Shown here piece after piece: positions 37,140-46,738 of a stretch of DNA of 64,000 nucleotides. Numbering within the stretch: position 1 is the first letter of the stretch; each line of letters starts with the position of its first letter. Source of the DNA: Caulifigura coniformis (lineage in GTDB: Bacteria; Planctomycetota; Planctomycetia; Planctomycetales; Planctomycetaceae); contig NZ_CP036271.1 in assembly GCF_007745175.1 (NCBI RefSeq), forward strand, positions 1,880,154 through 1,944,153, read 5' to 3'. Under the pieces are notes generated by a model. The model had not been told where the DNA came from, made no database searches, and saw only the letters and a list, made by a program, of their open reading frames with translations. Made by a program: the position numbers and the translations under genes.

Positions 37140-37349
37140 TCAGCTGGGAAGCGGAACTTCGATTTCGATCCCATGCCCCACTGTCACGGCGGTTCCTCCA
37201 CCCTGACAGAGTTCTTCACGCACGATGTTCATGTCGCGCGGAGCATCGATGCCCAGGCGGACTGAGTTGGGACCGATGCGGACGACCGTGATGGCCACAT
37301 TGTCGCCGATGAGGATTCGCTCACCGGGCTTCCGAGAAAGTACGAGCAT
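37140..37349 (-). CDS. csrA: Carbon storage regulator CsrA
   Basis: 69 residues. MLVLSRKPGERILIGDN is the invariant N-terminus of CsrA, and RIGPNSVRLGIDAPRDMNIV forms the dimer core and RNA-binding face. CsrA dimers bind GGA motifs in mRNA leaders and block or stabilise translation. Length and sequence are typical. It is monocistronic, with its own terminator, and is divergent from the large hydrolase-like gene. No FliW or flagellar gene is near, so its antagonist and targets are elsewhere. Confidence 0.97.
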   Translation of the reverse strand: MLVLSRKPGERILIGDNVAITVVRIGPNSVRLGIDAPRDMNIVREELCQGGGTAVTVGHGIEIEVPLPS

Positions 37350-37666
37350 GACACCAATCCCTTCCGATCAAGGCTCTGCGGAGTAAACCCGGGCAACGTG
37401 CCAAATCAACGTCGGCCTCATCACGGCCAACATGTCGTCAGCTTGAACACGTCATCAGAACGATAGCAGGCGACAACCCCGTGGTAAAGTGATCGTCACG
37501 CTCGGGAGTTGCCTCCTTTTTGCGCTGTCCATTTTTTGGGCAATTTGAGTTCTCCTGTCGAAAGTCCCGTCGTTGACGGAGTTCCGGGCTCGGATTTCCC
37601 TGCTCCGTGAGGGAAAATGTGACGATGGAACCCGAAGTGACTGCCCCCTGGCCCTAAGGGCGCCCG
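37350..37666. other. Divergent regulatory region between csrA and the hydrolase-like gene
   Basis: 317 bases with no credible gene. Promoters for both flanking genes should lie here. The stretch near 37515-37555 is AT-richer than the surroundings (TTTTTGCGCTGTCCATTTTT), which fits a promoter region, but no exact boxes are claimed. Confidence 0.4.
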
Positions 37667-40060
37667 ATGGATTCGCGTTCACCCCAACCGGCTCGCGACC
37701 GGAACCGACGTACGAAATGGCTCGCCGTAGCAGTTTTTCCGCTGGCGGCGGTGCTGATGGTGCGCCTCGCGGTGGCCGATCTGGCGACCCTGCAGAGTGG
37801 CATCGTCGTCGAGGGGAAGGCCGACGCGGTGCATGGCCTGGACCAACGCACCGTCCGCGCGGGAATCAAGGGACAGCTCCCGGAGCCCTGGTGGGTCGTC
37901 GATGACGGCGTGCGACGGTATTTCGTCCCGTCGCGACTCACTCAGGTCGAACCGCGGCTGGACCTCTCGCGCGTGGCGGAGTTCACGCTGCCGCGGACGA
38001 TCCGATCCCGACCGAAAGGGCCGGACGTCATCGGATCATCGACGGCAACCCCGTTTGATGAGTACGGGCGACGGAAGATCACGCTGCAACTGTCCAGGGG
38101 GCCAGTCGAGATCCACCAGGAGATCACCCGGATCCGCCCTGATTACGTCGAAGTGACCGGAATCAACTACGAATGGACGACGGGGCTCGACACCCGGCTG
38201 CTTCCCGACGACGTGCTGCAGTCGCTCCTGAAAAGGGCGTCGGATGGCAACAAGGTGGATGATCGGAAGGCGATCATCGGCCTGTACCTGGACGCCCGCC
38301 GCTACGACGAAGCCCGTCGCGAATTGAACGTCCTTATCCAGGAGCATCCCGAACTGAAGGAGTGGGGAGCGCCGCAGCTTCCCCTCATCACCGAACAGAA
38401 GTACCGGGCGGCCATCAACGAAGTGCAGAGGAGGCGCAAGGCTGGCCAGCACCAGCTGGCCTACCTCATTGCCACCAAGGCCCTCACGGAAGACGTCCCG
38501 GCCGACTCGCTCCTCCAGTGTCGGGACATCCTCAACGAGTATGACGTTGCGCGCGAGAACGGCGGCCAGATCCAGTTACTGCTCGAACAGTACGAGGCCG
38601 AGCTGACAAACGAGGAAGCGGCGTTGCTTCGGCCGCTGCGCCCCCAGCTCCTGTCGGAACTCCATGTCGAATCGCTGCCGCGGCTCGCGCCTTTCCTGCG
38701 CGCCCGGCTCGACAAGGACCTGAGTGCCGCGCAGAAGCTGGCACTGGCATACTCGGGCTGGGTCGTCGGCCCTTCCTATGCGGACGACAACCTGCAGGTC
38801 GCGGTGAACCTGTGGAACGCCCGGTTCCTCGTGCTCGAATACCTCCGTAGCGGCGACAACCCGCTCCTGCGCGAGGGCCACCTGGCCGAACTCAAGAAGC
38901 TGGAAGGGGTCACCATCGAGCGTCTGGCAGAAATGATTCCGCTGCTGCCGCATGTCCTGGAGCAGAATCTTCCGATGCCCGGCGTTCCGCGGAGGTACTC
39001 ATTCCCGATCGAGGACAATCTTCAGGTCGAGTACGCCGTGACCCTTCCGGCGGAATACAACCCGGCTCACCGTTATCCCGCAATCGTCGCCCTGCGGCGT
39101 TCGGGAATGACGCTGGAAGAGACGCTCCGCTGGTGGGCGGGAACGGCCGAAGCCCCCGGCGCGGCAATGACCCGCGGCTACATCGTGATTGCTCCGGAGT
39201 TCGCGGCGCCGGAAACACAGGAATACGACTACGACATCCCGGCGCATCGCCGCGTCATGGCGGCGCTGACCGATGCGCGAAAAAAGTTCTCGATCGACTC
39301 CGACAGGGTGTTCATTGGCGGACACCAGCTGGGAGGAGATGCAACATTCGACATCGCGCTCGCACACCCGGACGTGTTTGCCGGCGCAGCTCCGTTCGTC
39401 GGCCGGATGGATCGTTACCCGCGATTCCTCGCGGCCAATGGTTCGTATTTTCCGTGGTACATCGTCACCGGCGAGCGACACCTGCCGGGCGGTACGCAGG
39501 ATCCGGAAGCTCTCGGGCGGAGCCTGGCGAGCATCAACAGCATGGCGATTCGGCATCGGTCCGACGTCACCTACTGCGAATACAAGGCGCGAGGATTCGA
39601 AAGCTATCACGAAGAGCTGCCGCGGCTGTTCGACTGGATGGACACGCACCGCCGCAAGTCGCTACGCGAGATTCGCGACGACTGGGAGGTCAGTGTTCTC
39701 CGGCCGACAAACAAGCACTTCTTCTGGGTCACGGCCAAAGAGTTGCCGGCGAAGCTGTCCGAACCGATCAACTGGAGCCGGCCACGCGAGCAAAACGCCC
39801 AGCCGATGAAGTTCACCGGGAACATCGGCCTCGAGAACACCATGTACGTGACGGTTCCCGCGTCGCGAGCAAAGGCGTCCGCCGAGATCTGGCTGGCTCC
39901 ATCCTTCTTTGACTTCGAGAAGCGGCTGAAAGTCCACCTGAACCGCCAGCAGTCGTCAGCGATCAACGCGCTCGTCGAGCCCGACCCTGCCGCGTTGCTG
40001 GAAGACTTCCGCATTCGTGGCGATCGGCAACAACTGTTCTGGGCAAAGGTCGACCTGTGA
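37667..40060 (+). CDS. Large exported alpha/beta-hydrolase-like protein lacking the nucleophile Ser
   Basis: 797 residues. A membrane or signal helix lies at about residues 18-38. Residues about 40-440 form a helical and beta-rich N-terminal part with TPR-like stretches. The alpha/beta-hydrolase domain spans about 450-670: [20 protein letters not shown], then [19 protein letters not shown], where planctomycete relatives usually have GHSMGG. Gln sits where Ser should be. The expected acid/His end is near [18 protein letters not shown]. Reading the bases confirms CAG for that codon. The protein may be non-catalytic or use other chemistry. Its TGA overlaps the GTG start of rfbA. Confidence 0.82.
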   Translation: MDSRSPQPARDRNRRTKWLAVAVFPLAAVLMVRLAVADLATLQSGIVVEGKADAVHGLDQRTVRAGIKGQLPEPWWVVDDGVRRYFVPSRLTQVEPRLDLSRVAEFTLPRTIRSRPKGPDVIGSSTATPFDEYGRRKITLQLSRGPVEIHQEITRIRPDYVEVTGINYEWTTGLDTRLLPDDVLQSLLKRASDGNKVDDRKAIIGLYLDARRYDEARRELNVLIQEHPELKEWGAPQLPLITEQKYRAAINEVQRRRKAGQHQLAYLIATKALTEDVPADSLLQCRDILNEYDVARENGGQIQLLLEQYEAELTNEEAALLRPLRPQLLSELHVESLPRLAPFLRARLDKDLSAAQKLALAYSGWVVGPSYADDNLQVAVNLWNARFLVLEYLRSGDNPLLREGHLAELKKLEGVTIERLAEMIPLLPHVLEQNLPMPGVPRRYSFPIEDNLQVEYAVTLPAEYNPAHRYPAIVALRRSGMTLEETLRWWAGTAEAPGAAMTRGYIVIAPEFAAPETQEYDYDIPAHRRVMAALTDARKKFSIDSDRVFIGGHQLGGDATFDIALAHPDVFAGAAPFVGRMDRYPRFLAANGSYFPWYIVTGERHLPGGTQDPEALGRSLASINSMAIRHRSDVTYCEYKARGFESYHEELPRLFDWMDTHRRKSLREIRDDWEVSVLRPTNKHFFWVTAKELPAKLSEPINWSRPREQNAQPMKFTGNIGLENTMYVTVPASRAKASAEIWLAPSFFDFEKRLKVHLNRQQSSAINALVEPDPAALLEDFRIRGDRQQLFWAKVDL

Positions 40061-40947
40061 GCACCGCCGGAGACGCACGCCGCGGAATCATCCTTGCCGG
40101 CGGCAGTGGAACGCGCCTGCATCCGGCGACGATGGTCGTCAGCAAACAGCTGCTGCCGATCTACGACAAGCCGATGGTGTACTACCCGCTGTCGACGCTG
40201 ATGCTGGCGAGAATTCGCGAGGTGCTGATCATCAGCACGCCTCACGACCTGCCTTTATTTGCGCAGCTGCTGGGCGACGGCAGACAGTGGGGCATGCGGT
40301 TCGAATACGCACCTCAGCCGAAACCGGAGGGACTCGCCCAGGCATTCCTGATCGGCGCCGAGTTCGTCAGGGACCGCCCGAGCTGCCTGATCCTGGGGGA
40401 CAACATCTTCTACGGACATCAGATGTCGCAGAGCCTTCAGACAGCGAGCGCGCGGACCGTGGGCGCGACGGTGTTCGCCTATCACGTTCGCGATCCTCAG
40501 CGATATGGCGTTGTCGAACTTGATGCCAGCGGGCGGGCCGTCAGCATCGAAGAGAAACCTCGCGAGCCGAAATCCCACTTCGCCGTCACCGGCCTCTATT
40601 TCTACGATGAGCAGGTCGTGGAGATTGCGCGTCAGATCAAACCGAGCGCGCGGGGTGAACTGGAGATCACGGATGTGAACCGCGTCTACATGGAGCGCGG
40701 GCAGCTCCAGGTTGAGGCGCTTGGACGGGGCAGCGCCTGGCTCGACACGGGAACACACGACTCTCTGCACGAAGCGACGCAGTTCGTCAGCGTGCTGGAG
40801 CAGCGGCAGGGGCTCAAGATCGCCTGTCCGGAAGAGATCGCCTGGCGGATGGGCTCCATCGACACCGAACAGCTCGTCGCGCTGGGCACGGCGATGAAGA
40901 ACAGCAGCTATGGGCAATACCTGCTGGGCCTGCCGGCCGGCGGCTGA
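40057..40947 (+). CDS. rfbA: Glucose-1-phosphate thymidylyltransferase
   Basis: 296 residues starting at GTG 40057 within the stop of the upstream gene. [20 protein letters not shown] (about 10-29) is the nucleotidyl-transfer signature, followed by [20 protein letters not shown] and LGDNIFYG (the catalytic Asp). It makes dTDP-glucose from dTTP and glucose-1-phosphate, the first step toward dTDP-rhamnose for surface polysaccharide. The length is normal for RmlA. The other rml genes are not adjacent. Coupling with a hydrolase-like gene is unusual. Confidence 0.95.
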   Translation: MSTAGDARRGIILAGGSGTRLHPATMVVSKQLLPIYDKPMVYYPLSTLMLARIREVLIISTPHDLPLFAQLLGDGRQWGMRFEYAPQPKPEGLAQAFLIGAEFVRDRPSCLILGDNIFYGHQMSQSLQTASARTVGATVFAYHVRDPQRYGVVELDASGRAVSIEEKPREPKSHFAVTGLYFYDEQVVEIARQIKPSARGELEITDVNRVYMERGQLQVEALGRGSAWLDTGTHDSLHEATQFVSVLEQRQGLKIACPEEIAWRMGSIDTEQLVALGTAMKNSSYGQYLLGLPAGG

Positions 40948-40973
40948 TCGTGCAGCGACGGCACAGGATCTGA

Positions 40974-41948
40974 TCAGTCCTGATGGATCCCGTTCATGAG
41001 GGCGAAGTCGACCAGGTCGTCGATATCGCCCGGCAGTTCGATTCTTGTCGCCTCGGCCCCATCATCAATAATCACCGTCTTCGCAGGGACGGCAATCCGA
41101 AATTCCTCTGGATCGACCGGCTGATTCACTCTGATCGACGTCGGAACATAAAGGTCGACCATTCGCAGACTTCCGTGCTGATAGAAGCAGTGGCAGACCA
41201 CTGCCGGGAAGGGAATCCCTTCCGGCGCACTGATACGGCCGACTTGCAGGATCAAGGAGCGTTTGTCGTCGTCCGCAAACATCCTGTGGTTCAGGATGCC
41301 GTCGGCCACCGAGACGTCCATGCGGTGTGTTGCACGACCGTCCTTCCACGACAGGACCAGCTGTCCCCCGTCATCGCTGACGATGTCGTATGGCCGGGTT
41401 GGAATGAGCCAGGGGCAATCGAGCTCCCAGGAAAAATCGGAGCGACTCGTCAGCCGGCTCGTTGCTTTCCCCGGCTTCCACAGTTGGACCTGCAGCACCC
41501 CCGGCTCGCGCGGGCTCACCAGAATGGAAGCGCGGTCATCGGTGACCGAGCGCACTCCACCCTGCAGCGTGGAGCTTCGCGGGCCGTCCTGAACAATCCT
41601 CACCTGTTTTGCGAGTGGTTTCTGACGCTGCGGGTCTGGCCGGAAGAATTCCCCGTACATCAATTGGCGATCGCTGTCGGATCGGGCGCTGCTGACATAT
41701 CGATCGAGGATGGCGTGGATCTGCAGGGGAGTATTGGGAAGAAGCTGCCGAGGCGAGGACACCAGATCGGCGACGATCTCCAGCGTGGAAATCGATTCTC
41801 GCCGCGCCTCGACAAGATCGGTCAACTCTTTGGCAAGGCGGGCGGTCTCGGTGTCTCCAGCCGTCGCCCGGGCCGATGTGGCGAGCAACATCCCTCCCGC
41901 AGCGGAGAACAGCGCCAGGCAAAGAATTGGCCGCAGGTGGCTTGTCAC
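40974..41948 (-). CDS. Exported protein of unknown function
   Basis: 324 residues with a signal peptide (LCLALFSAAGGMLLATSARA, cleavage near residue 29). The mature protein begins with a charged helix and then many beta strands, a layout like LolA/LppX-type or planctomycete outer-membrane lipoprotein sorting-like proteins; no motif proves this. The C-terminus is acidic. It is convergent with rfbA, with 26 bases between them. Confidence 0.7.
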   Translation of the reverse strand: MTSHLRPILCLALFSAAGGMLLATSARATAGDTETARLAKELTDLVEARRESISTLEIVADLVSSPRQLLPNTPLQIHAILDRYVSSARSDSDRQLMYGEFFRPDPQRQKPLAKQVRIVQDGPRSSTLQGGVRSVTDDRASILVSPREPGVLQVQLWKPGKATSRLTSRSDFSWELDCPWLIPTRPYDIVSDDGGQLVLSWKDGRATHRMDVSVADGILNHRMFADDDKRSLILQVGRISAPEGIPFPAVVCHCFYQHGSLRMVDLYVPTSIRVNQPVDPEEFRIAVPAKTVIIDDGAEATRIELPGDIDDLVDFALMNGIHQD

Positions 41949-42217
41949 GGAGGAACCATCCTGAATTCAGAACACCCTGAATCTAGCGAATGGGGAGTGG
42001 GGTTGACACTGGCTCTGCCAGCACCATCTCAAAGGGGTTCCTGATTGCAGGGGGAAGCGACGAGCGACACCTGTGTGACGCAGACGATCCCGAAGAAGCC
42101 GCTAAGCACACGCTCAATGCAGTCACCACGTTGCGACGCAGATTCCCGTTGATCGACGAAGCCGCATCGATGGGCCCGGCATGAACGATGAGTGAAATTC
42201 ATCGTCGATCAACGACG

Positions 42218-43324
42218 CTATTCCACGTAGACCCGAACCCGATGGTTCTCGCTGTCGCCGATGTACACCTTGCCGGCCGCGTCGACGAAGACGCCGTGCG
42301 GGCGGGCCATCCGGCACTTGCGGGGATCGCCGTCGTCCGGCCCGTCTCCCACCTTGCCATCGCCAACGACCGTCTCGAGGAATCCGGTGGCCTTCCGAAT
42401 CACGCGGATCGTGTGGCTTTCCGTGTCGGCCAGGTAAACGTCCCCATTCGGGGCCAGCGCGATGCCCTTCGGGCCGGAAAGCGTCGCCAGTCGGGCGTCG
42501 GCGCCATCGCCAGTGAAGCCTTTCTTGCCCGTTCCAGCCAGGTGGGTGAGTCGCTGGGTACCGAGATCGATCCGGTAAACGGCGTTTCCTTCACGAAGCG
42601 CCAGGTACAGACTGTTGTTCTTCGCGTCGAAGTCGAGGGCCCTCGGACCGTTCAGGGGAGTCCCGGCGAGAAGGGCGCCGTCCGGCGTCGGCTTCTTTTC
42701 GCCTGTTCCGGCGAACGTCGAGATCACGCCCGTCGCAGCATCCACGCGGCGAATGCGATGATTGCCGATATCGCAGATATAGATGTTGCCGGCGGCATCG
42801 AGCGCGATCGAATGTGGCTGCTTGAGTTGCGCCTTCGTCGCTGGCCCGCCGTCTCCCGAGAAACCCGGCATTCCGGTGCCGGCTACGGTGGAGATCACGC
42901 CGGTCTTCGCATCGACCCTGCGGACGATCTCGTTCTTCATTTCGACGAACAGCATATTGCCTGCAGCGTCGAAGCGGATTTCGTACGGCTCGAACAACAG
43001 TGCCTGCGTGGCCGGTCCGCCGTCCCCCGAGTAGCCCTTTTTGCCGCCCTGCCCGGCGACCGTCGAGACGATCCCCGTTTTCAGGTCGATCCGGCGGATC
43101 ACGTGATTCGTGATCTCGCAGACATACAGCGCGCCGTCAGGCCCGGTGACCAGTCCGTAAGGCTGCTCGATCAGGGCAGCCCCTGCGGGGCCGCCATCGC
43201 CTGAGTAGCCTTTCTGGCCAGTGCCGATGACCGTGCTCACCTCCCCGGCCAGGCCGGCCGAGGGCGCACACAGTCCAAGGGCCAGCCCGAGGCAGAGGGC
43301 TGACCATGCGAGCAGGCGACGCAT
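42218..43324 (-). CDS. NHL-repeat beta-propeller protein, exported
   Basis: 368 residues from ATG 43324. The signal peptide ends near residue 25 (PSAGLAGE). The rest is a set of NHL repeats: GYSGDGGPAGAALIEQPYGL, GPDGALYVCEITNHVIRRID, DAAGNIYICDIGNHRIRRVD and APNGDVYLADTESHTIRVI, forming a propeller of about six blades. Such secreted proteins bind proteins or sugars. A longer frame to 43474 overlaps a small basic gene and lacks a signal peptide, so it is rejected. The start is one base after the stop of that small gene, so the two are very probably co-translated. Confidence 0.85.
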   Translation of the reverse strand: MRRLLAWSALCLGLALGLCAPSAGLAGEVSTVIGTGQKGYSGDGGPAGAALIEQPYGLVTGPDGALYVCEITNHVIRRIDLKTGIVSTVAGQGGKKGYSGDGGPATQALLFEPYEIRFDAAGNMLFVEMKNEIVRRVDAKTGVISTVAGTGMPGFSGDGGPATKAQLKQPHSIALDAAGNIYICDIGNHRIRRVDAATGVISTFAGTGEKKPTPDGALLAGTPLNGPRALDFDAKNNSLYLALREGNAVYRIDLGTQRLTHLAGTGKKGFTGDGADARLATLSGPKGIALAPNGDVYLADTESHTIRVIRKATGFLETVVGDGKVGDGPDDGDPRKCRMARPHGVFVDAAGKVYIGDSENHRVRVYVE

Positions 43325-43325
43325 T

Positions 43326-43412
43326 CTACTTGCGGTGCCGAATGCGGGCGCGGTTGCGACGCTTCTTCCGGCCAAGTTTGCGACGTCCTTTGCCTGTCTT
43401 CTTAACGCCCAT
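43326..43412 (-). CDS. 28-residue highly basic ribosomal-like protein
   Basis: ATG 43412 to TAG 43326 encodes 28 residues beginning MGVKKTGKGRRKLGRKKRR and ending RARIRHRK. About 16 of the 28 are Lys or Arg. The composition resembles very small ribosomal or AURKAIP1/COX24-like proteins annotated in Planctomycetes. GGGAG lies about 11 bases upstream. It is too short for usual ORF finding and is easily missed. The NHL gene starts one base after its stop. RNA or ribosome binding is inferred from composition only. Confidence 0.7.
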   Translation of the reverse strand: MGVKKTGKGRRKLGRKKRRNRARIRHRK

Positions 43413-43590
43413 ACACCGTCTACTCCCGAAGTCTTCTCTGTGTCTCGTCTGATTCGCCGCGGGCAAAGCGGCACGAAAACAAATCCTCCGGGCGCAACCT
43501 CGCACGGAGGAATCGCGGAGCGTAGCCTAACGGGCGTTCCATCTCAAGCGGCGAATTGAACTTCCCGCCATCCACTTCTAAAACGCTGCC

Positions 43591-44994
43591 ATGCGCCGCG
43601 TCCTCATCGTCGACGACCCTCGCCTGGCTCCACGGCTCGCCCGGCTCCGGGAATCGCTGGGCGGAGCCTGGGACCTGTTGTTCTCCCCAGCCGATCAGAA
43701 GTCCTTCTGGAATGAAGCGGACCTGCTCCGGCCGGAGGGACGCGCGGCGACGACCGCAGATCTGGATTCATTGATCGCCGCCGGCGAGTCGATCGACCTG
43801 GTCGTGGCGGCATCGATGCCCGAGTTGCTGAAAGTCGCGTCCCAGCTGGCTTTTCGTCGCGGGTCGGTGACCGCCGTGCTGCCGGCGGCCGCACAAACGG
43901 CCGACTGGATCTTCTCTCTCTATCCGCTCTCCGAGGGGGCGGCGCCCCGCGTCCGGGGCGTGTTTGAACACCGCGCAGCCCCCGCGGTCAGAGCGTTCGC
44001 GCTTGAACTTCCTGGATCGCTGCCGGCCCGGCATCTGATCAGCGCCAGTACGGTGCCGGCCGACTCGCTGACGGGCGTGGAGATTGAGGCGAGATTTCTT
44101 GAGGACGTTGATCTTTTCAGGCAGCTGGCCGGCGAGTTCAAGGAACTGTTCGCGATCGCGATTCCTGCAGAGACCTCTGGGCAGAGTCGTAGCATCTCCC
44201 TCACGCTCCGAGGTGAAGGAGTCGGCAGCGTGTCAGCCTCCATCACGCCTGGAAACCGGTCGCAAATGGTGTTGAAGCCGGGTGACGGCTGTCGTCCGTC
44301 CCTGACTCGGAAGGAAGACGGCAGCTTCTGTGTTGAAGGGAACACATTCCCGGCTTCAGGCAACCTGGGATCACCCTATGCGCCCTGGCAGGACGTGTTG
44401 AGGACCTTTGACGACCTCTCGGCCATGCGGCGTTCCCTGAAGCGACGCCGGCTTGTTGAACTCCAGACCGAAACCATCTCGGAACGGGCCCAGTTCAAGA
44501 GCCTCATGTCGGCGAGCGGGTGCGGACTGCTGGTGGCCACGCTGTTTGGCGCGGTGGCACTGCTTGCCGCGGGCGCCGCCTTCGACCCCCGGGCGTCGCT
44601 CCAGCGAACCAGCGAACGCGCCGGACTTGTCCTGCGGACGGACGATTTTCAGTCCGCAACAACGGAACTGAGCGACGATGCGGCCGCCGAATGGCCCGGC
44701 ATGACGCGCCGGCTCTCCCACACCGCGGCGCCGATCCTGGTCGAAAAAAGTGACGACGCCAGCCTGGATGGGCGGCGAGTCGAGCAACTCGCGACCTCTC
44801 TGGCAGCCGCCGGCGTCGCGAGTCCGACCTCCAGGATCGAGCTGTACGAATTTCGCGGCGGCCTCTTCGTCCGCCTGTTGACCGCCTGCTGGGTGCTTCT
44901 CTTCCTGCCGCTGGGGCTTTTCCTGGCTTTCCAGGCGTTCCTGCTGGTCGCCCCGACACAATCGTCCGAGCCGCCCGGCGCAGCCGCGTCGTGA
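43591..44994 (+). CDS. Membrane protein resembling a decayed Gfo/Idh/MocA oxidoreductase
   Basis: 467 residues. The N-terminal 100 or so residues look like a Rossmann-type half (RRVLIVDDPRLAPRLARLRE, IDLVVAASMPELLKVASQLA) but lack the GxGxxG loop. The middle has the beta-sheet layout of a Gfo/Idh C-terminal domain and ends in WQDVLRTFDDLSAMRRSLKR, like the closing helix of that family. Two membrane helices follow (about 310-335 and 425-455). There is no signal peptide. No catalytic EKP motif is seen. It is therefore likely a non-catalytic membrane-tethered relative; this is inference from layout. Confidence 0.65.
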   Translation: MRRVLIVDDPRLAPRLARLRESLGGAWDLLFSPADQKSFWNEADLLRPEGRAATTADLDSLIAAGESIDLVVAASMPELLKVASQLAFRRGSVTAVLPAAAQTADWIFSLYPLSEGAAPRVRGVFEHRAAPAVRAFALELPGSLPARHLISASTVPADSLTGVEIEARFLEDVDLFRQLAGEFKELFAIAIPAETSGQSRSISLTLRGEGVGSVSASITPGNRSQMVLKPGDGCRPSLTRKEDGSFCVEGNTFPASGNLGSPYAPWQDVLRTFDDLSAMRRSLKRRRLVELQTETISERAQFKSLMSASGCGLLVATLFGAVALLAAGAAFDPRASLQRTSERAGLVLRTDDFQSATTELSDDAAAEWPGMTRRLSHTAAPILVEKSDDASLDGRRVEQLATSLAAAGVASPTSRIELYEFRGGLFVRLLTACWVLLFLPLGLFLAFQAFLLVAPTQSSEPPGAAAS

Positions 44995-45133
44995 AACCGG
45001 TCGCGCGGGCCAGGTCTGCTTCCGATCCCTCAGGTGCAGGTTCATTTCCCATCGGTTTGAAACTTGCCTCCCGAACCGCAAACTTGCTTTACAATAGGTG
45101 CTCTGACTTCACTGATCTGAGAGCGACAGGACT

Positions 45134-46543
45134 ATGGAAATCCCGCCTTCCCTCCACCAACGCGTCAACGCCGCCGGGCAAGGGCGCCTGCTGCGGTTCT
45201 GGGATGAACTGGATGAACACGATCAGCGGGCTTTGCAGCGGGACCTCGAAGGGATCGACTTCGACCGCCTGCAGCGCCTGCTGAACGCGCGGGCCGAGTG
45301 CCGTGCCGGCGACGGGACGGCGAAGAATCGCGCAGACAGCGCGCAGGCGCCGACCCAGTTGATTCGCCAGCCAAAGTCGGAGGCCGACCAAGAAGCCTGG
45401 CACGCCGCCGCCGCGATCGGCCGCGACCTCATCGCCCAGGGAAAAGTCGGCGTTCTGCTCGTCGCCGGCGGCCAGGGGACGCGCCTCGGCTTCGATAAGC
45501 CCAAGGGAATGTTTCCCGTCGGCCCGCTCTCGGAGAAAACGCTGTATCAGTGGTTCGCCGAACAGCTCCGTTGTCGCGGCCGCGAGGCCGGGCGTTCCAT
45601 TCCCTATTTCGTGATGACCAGCGAGGCCACGCACAACGAGACGTTCGACTTCTTCAAACAGCACGAATTCTTCGGGCTGGTGAAGAGGGACGTCTTCTTC
45701 TTCCAGCAGGGAGTGCTGCCGGCCATCACCGCCGACAGCGACGACATCCTGCTCGATCAGAAGCACCGCATCAGCCTCAGTCCCGACGGCCACGGCGGCC
45801 TGCTCCATTCACTCAGCATGCATGGCCTGATCGAGGAAATGATCCGCCGCGGAATCGAATACCTCTACTACCACCAGGTCGACAATCCGACCGCGGTCGT
45901 ATGCGATCCCGCCTTTATCGGCTGGCACGCCCAGCAGGCGTCAGAGGTCTCGACGAAGGTCGTCGCCAAAGTCTCGCCCGAAGAGCGGATGGGAGTCGTC
46001 TGCTCCGTCGAAGGCCGTACTGAGATCATCGAGTACAGCGACCTCACGCCCGAGCAGGCGCGTCAGAAAGATGCGTCCGGCAACTTCGTGTTCTGGGCCG
46101 GGAACACCGCCATGCACGTCTTCAGCGTCGCATTCCTCGATCGGCTCGTCGAAGACGACATCGACCTCCCCTATCACATTGCGAAGAAGGCCGTGCCGTT
46201 CGTCGACAACAGCGGAAACCGGATCACGCCTGACGCCCCAAATGCCACCAAGTTCGAGCAGTTCATCTTCGACACGCTGCCGCTCGCATCGAAGGCGCTC
46301 GTTGTCGAAGCCGATCGCACGGCCGAGTTCAATCCCGTGAAGAACCGTGACGGCGCCGATTCCCCCGCCACTGCGCGGGCCGCATTGATTCGAAACCACC
46401 GCCTCTGGGCGGAAAAATCAGGTGCGACCGTGAAGCCTGGCGTCACCCTCGAGATCAGCCCGCTGCTCGCCTGCGACGAAGACGCCGCCGTGAAAGTCAT
46501 CACCCCAGGGACCGTGTTCGACGTCGACCAGATTGTCGAGTAG
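45134..46543 (+). CDS. UDP-sugar pyrophosphorylase (UDPGP/UAP1-like)
   Basis: 469 residues. GVLLVAGGQGTRLGFDKPKG (about 110-129) is the UDPGP-family nucleotide-binding motif, and YYHQVDNPTAVVCDPAFIG (about 248-266) and VFWAGNTAMHVFSVAFLDRL (about 317-336) match the sugar-binding region of eukaryotic-type UDP-N-acetylglucosamine pyrophosphorylases. It should make a UDP-sugar from UTP and a sugar-1-phosphate in the cytosol; glucose versus N-acetylglucosamine cannot be decided. Length is normal for the family. It precedes bacterioferritin by about 195 bases, without clear functional linkage. Confidence 0.88.
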   Translation: MEIPPSLHQRVNAAGQGRLLRFWDELDEHDQRALQRDLEGIDFDRLQRLLNARAECRAGDGTAKNRADSAQAPTQLIRQPKSEADQEAWHAAAAIGRDLIAQGKVGVLLVAGGQGTRLGFDKPKGMFPVGPLSEKTLYQWFAEQLRCRGREAGRSIPYFVMTSEATHNETFDFFKQHEFFGLVKRDVFFFQQGVLPAITADSDDILLDQKHRISLSPDGHGGLLHSLSMHGLIEEMIRRGIEYLYYHQVDNPTAVVCDPAFIGWHAQQASEVSTKVVAKVSPEERMGVVCSVEGRTEIIEYSDLTPEQARQKDASGNFVFWAGNTAMHVFSVAFLDRLVEDDIDLPYHIAKKAVPFVDNSGNRITPDAPNATKFEQFIFDTLPLASKALVVEADRTAEFNPVKNRDGADSPATARAALIRNHRLWAEKSGATVKPGVTLEISPLLACDEDAAVKVITPGTVFDVDQIVE

Positions 46544-46738
46544 GGCGTCTGCCGGGAGGCATCGACGTACTGAGACTCCGTCTCTGTGCATTCTCGATTT
46601 CAATCGATGGTTCCGGGAAAGAATGCTCGGGCCTGCTGCTGGCGGGAGCCTCCGTTTGTCCTATCATCCATGCCCCTGAATTCACCAAGTCGCCGCGGTC
46701 GCCCGCGGATCGCGAATCCACTCTGACGGAGCATGTCC

